Part shown: piece after piece, positions 25,498 through 26,528 of the stretch
Position numbering within the stretch: position 1 is the stretch's first letter
Layout: each line of letters starts with the position of its first letter
Source of the DNA: Mesotaenium endlicherianum
Taxonomy: Eukaryota; Streptophyta; Zygnematophyceae; Zygnematales; Mesotaeniaceae
NCBI GenBank assembly: GCA_009602735.1
Contig: WELA01004091.1
Location: 280,532-307,059 of the forward strand
DNA length: 26,528 nucleotides
Reading direction: 5' to 3'
Position numbers and translations under genes: made by a program
Notes under the pieces: model-generated
What the model was told of the DNA's origin: nothing
The model's database searches: none
The model's input: only the letters and a program-made list of their open reading frames with translations

Positions 25498-26528
25498 GAG
25501 GATGCTAGAGATAGTGAGTCGTCACTAGCTGCCCTCGTAGCAGGTATTATGGGTCCTGCTGAACTGGATTCACTATGCATGCCTGACAACCAGATAAAGG
25601 AGACCATCAGCAATATAGACGTCCAGAGAGTGCACACTCTGGATGCTCTTGTTCCACCTGATGTCCAACATTTCTTTGCTACGTCAGGAGAACAATGCGA
25701 AAGTCAGGAAAAGACAGTCCCCCCTATCCTACTGCATTGCATGATTGCAGGTAGGAAGGTGAGGGCATTTGTTGACGGAGGGGCGTCACATACTTTTATC
25801 CACAAGGACTTAGTTAAGCGGCTAAGGCTGCCTACTGTCACCCAAGGGAATAGAAAAATATTCCTTGGAGATGCCTCAAGTATCCCGGGAGGAGTTATAA
25901 CCAAGCCTATTGAGGTCCAGTTAGGTTCTGGCATTGCAGTTCTAACTGAAACGCTTACATTTGAGGTACTCAACACTGGCTTTTATGATCTCGTGCTAGG
26001 CAGGTCCTGGCTTAATAGACATCAAGCTGAAGTGTGTTGGAGCAGAGGTACAGTTAAAGTGAGAGGAGCCAGTGATGGGCAGACTGACTTGGCACCCACC
26101 AGTGCTCTTCCTCTTGTCCTGTGTGGATGGCAAATGAAGGAAAAGAAGAGGCTTCCAGAAGGATGCAAGTTGCTGAATGCAATGGAGTTCGTCAAAAGCT
26201 GGAACCAGAAGGAAGACAGAATGTTCTGTCTGCTGCTAAGAGAGGTACCTCCTCAACCTGAAGAAGTGGTTGAGAAAAAGGTACACCCTCCGGAACACCC
26301 TACTGCTGCAAACATTGTTGCTCAGTACACGGATGTGTTTAATATGCCTCCAGGACTATCCCCTAAGCGGGAAGTAGACCATAGGATTGATTTATTACCT
26401 GGTAGCGAGCCACCCTGGCAACGCACGTATGGCTTGTCTTATTTGGAGAGTGAAGAGTTGAAAACACAGATTGCAGAGCTGGAGGAAAATGGTTACATTT
26501 CTCCCAGTAAATCACCGTACGGCGCACC
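25462..26528 (+). CDS. Element C pol (protease and start of RT), partial at the window edge
   Basis: The -1 frame relative to gag is open without a stop to the last base. It has no start codon of its own and is reached by the frameshift. After about 100 residues of linker comes a retropepsin-like domain: KVRAFVDGGASHTFIHKDL, with the catalytic Asp codon at 25774-25776, followed by a YDLVLGRSWL block near 25,985. The DGG variant instead of DSG or DTG occurs in plant gypsy elements. The segment from about 26,300 has the pre-RT pattern VFNMPPGLSPKREVDHRIDL and then LEENGYISPSKSPYGA, the first RT motif. The rest of RT, RNase H and integrase should lie beyond the window. Confidence 0.9.

Larger units (their letters stand above)
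23228..26528 (+). mobile_element. Element C: Ty3/gypsy retrotransposon, 5' part, continuing off the window
   Basis: It comprises an LTR, primer-binding site, intact gag and an open pol frame (protease, then the start of RT). There are no internal stops in 3.3 kb, in contrast to element A, so it is much younger. It probably inserted into the 5' end of element A, accounting for the missing 5' LTR there. Gag and protease differ from those of element A, so the two are different lineages. Confidence 0.9.

Overview
The window is nuclear DNA of a green-lineage eukaryote, most likely an alga. Host genes have GT-AG introns. One encodes a chloroplast-type site-2 protease with a transit-peptide-like leader, another resembles the plant protein SICKLE, and a third is a GT61 glycosyltransferase. 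The retroelements are of plant/algal Ty3/gypsy type. A charophyte is plausible, because retrotransposons carrying a DNA methyltransferase have been described in charophytes and dinoflagellates. The sequence alone does not prove this.

Host half (1-~11,900): a possible partial minus-strand exon leaves the left edge; an intact single-exon ARASP/RseP-like metalloprotease lies at 1468-2982 (+); about 2.3 kb has no recognisable gene; an RGG/proline-rich SICKLE-like gene lies at 5316-6245 (-). Divergent from it, across a 552-bp promoter region, is a six-exon GT61 gene (6798-10721, +). I assembled it from phase-compatible exons; its introns are packed with TG/CA/CG microsatellites. The stretch 10,722-~11,900 is AT-rich and shows no gene.

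Retroelement half (~11,900-26,528): (A) an old, broken minus-strand Ty3/gypsy element runs from a polypurine tract and 3' LTR near 12.26 kb to at least 23.2 kb. In its own direction it encodes a Cys-rich segment, gag with two CCHC knuckles, a retropepsin, a complete-motif C5-cytosine DNA methyltransferase, a ~650-residue linker of unknown function, RT-RNase H, and an integrase ending in a PHD-type zinc finger. It carries eight in-frame stops and at least four frameshifts. (B) A 1,314-bp LTR-ended insertion (17441-18754) sits inside A, flanked by a perfect 5-bp duplication GATAG. Removing it in thought, with one GATAG, rejoins the methyltransferase frame to the linker frame. (C) A younger plus-strand Ty3/gypsy element starts at 23228 with a 740-bp LTR, a tRNA-type primer site, an intact gag and an open pol frame running off the window. 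Gag and pol are linked by a textbook -1 frameshift site: T-TTA-AAA, a 7-nt spacer and a perfect 10-bp hairpin.

The most interesting system is element A. It combines a de novo (DNMT3/DRM-like) cytosine methyltransferase with an integrase-borne PHD finger. That suggests a retrotransposon able both to write DNA methylation and to read chromatin, although this copy is dead.
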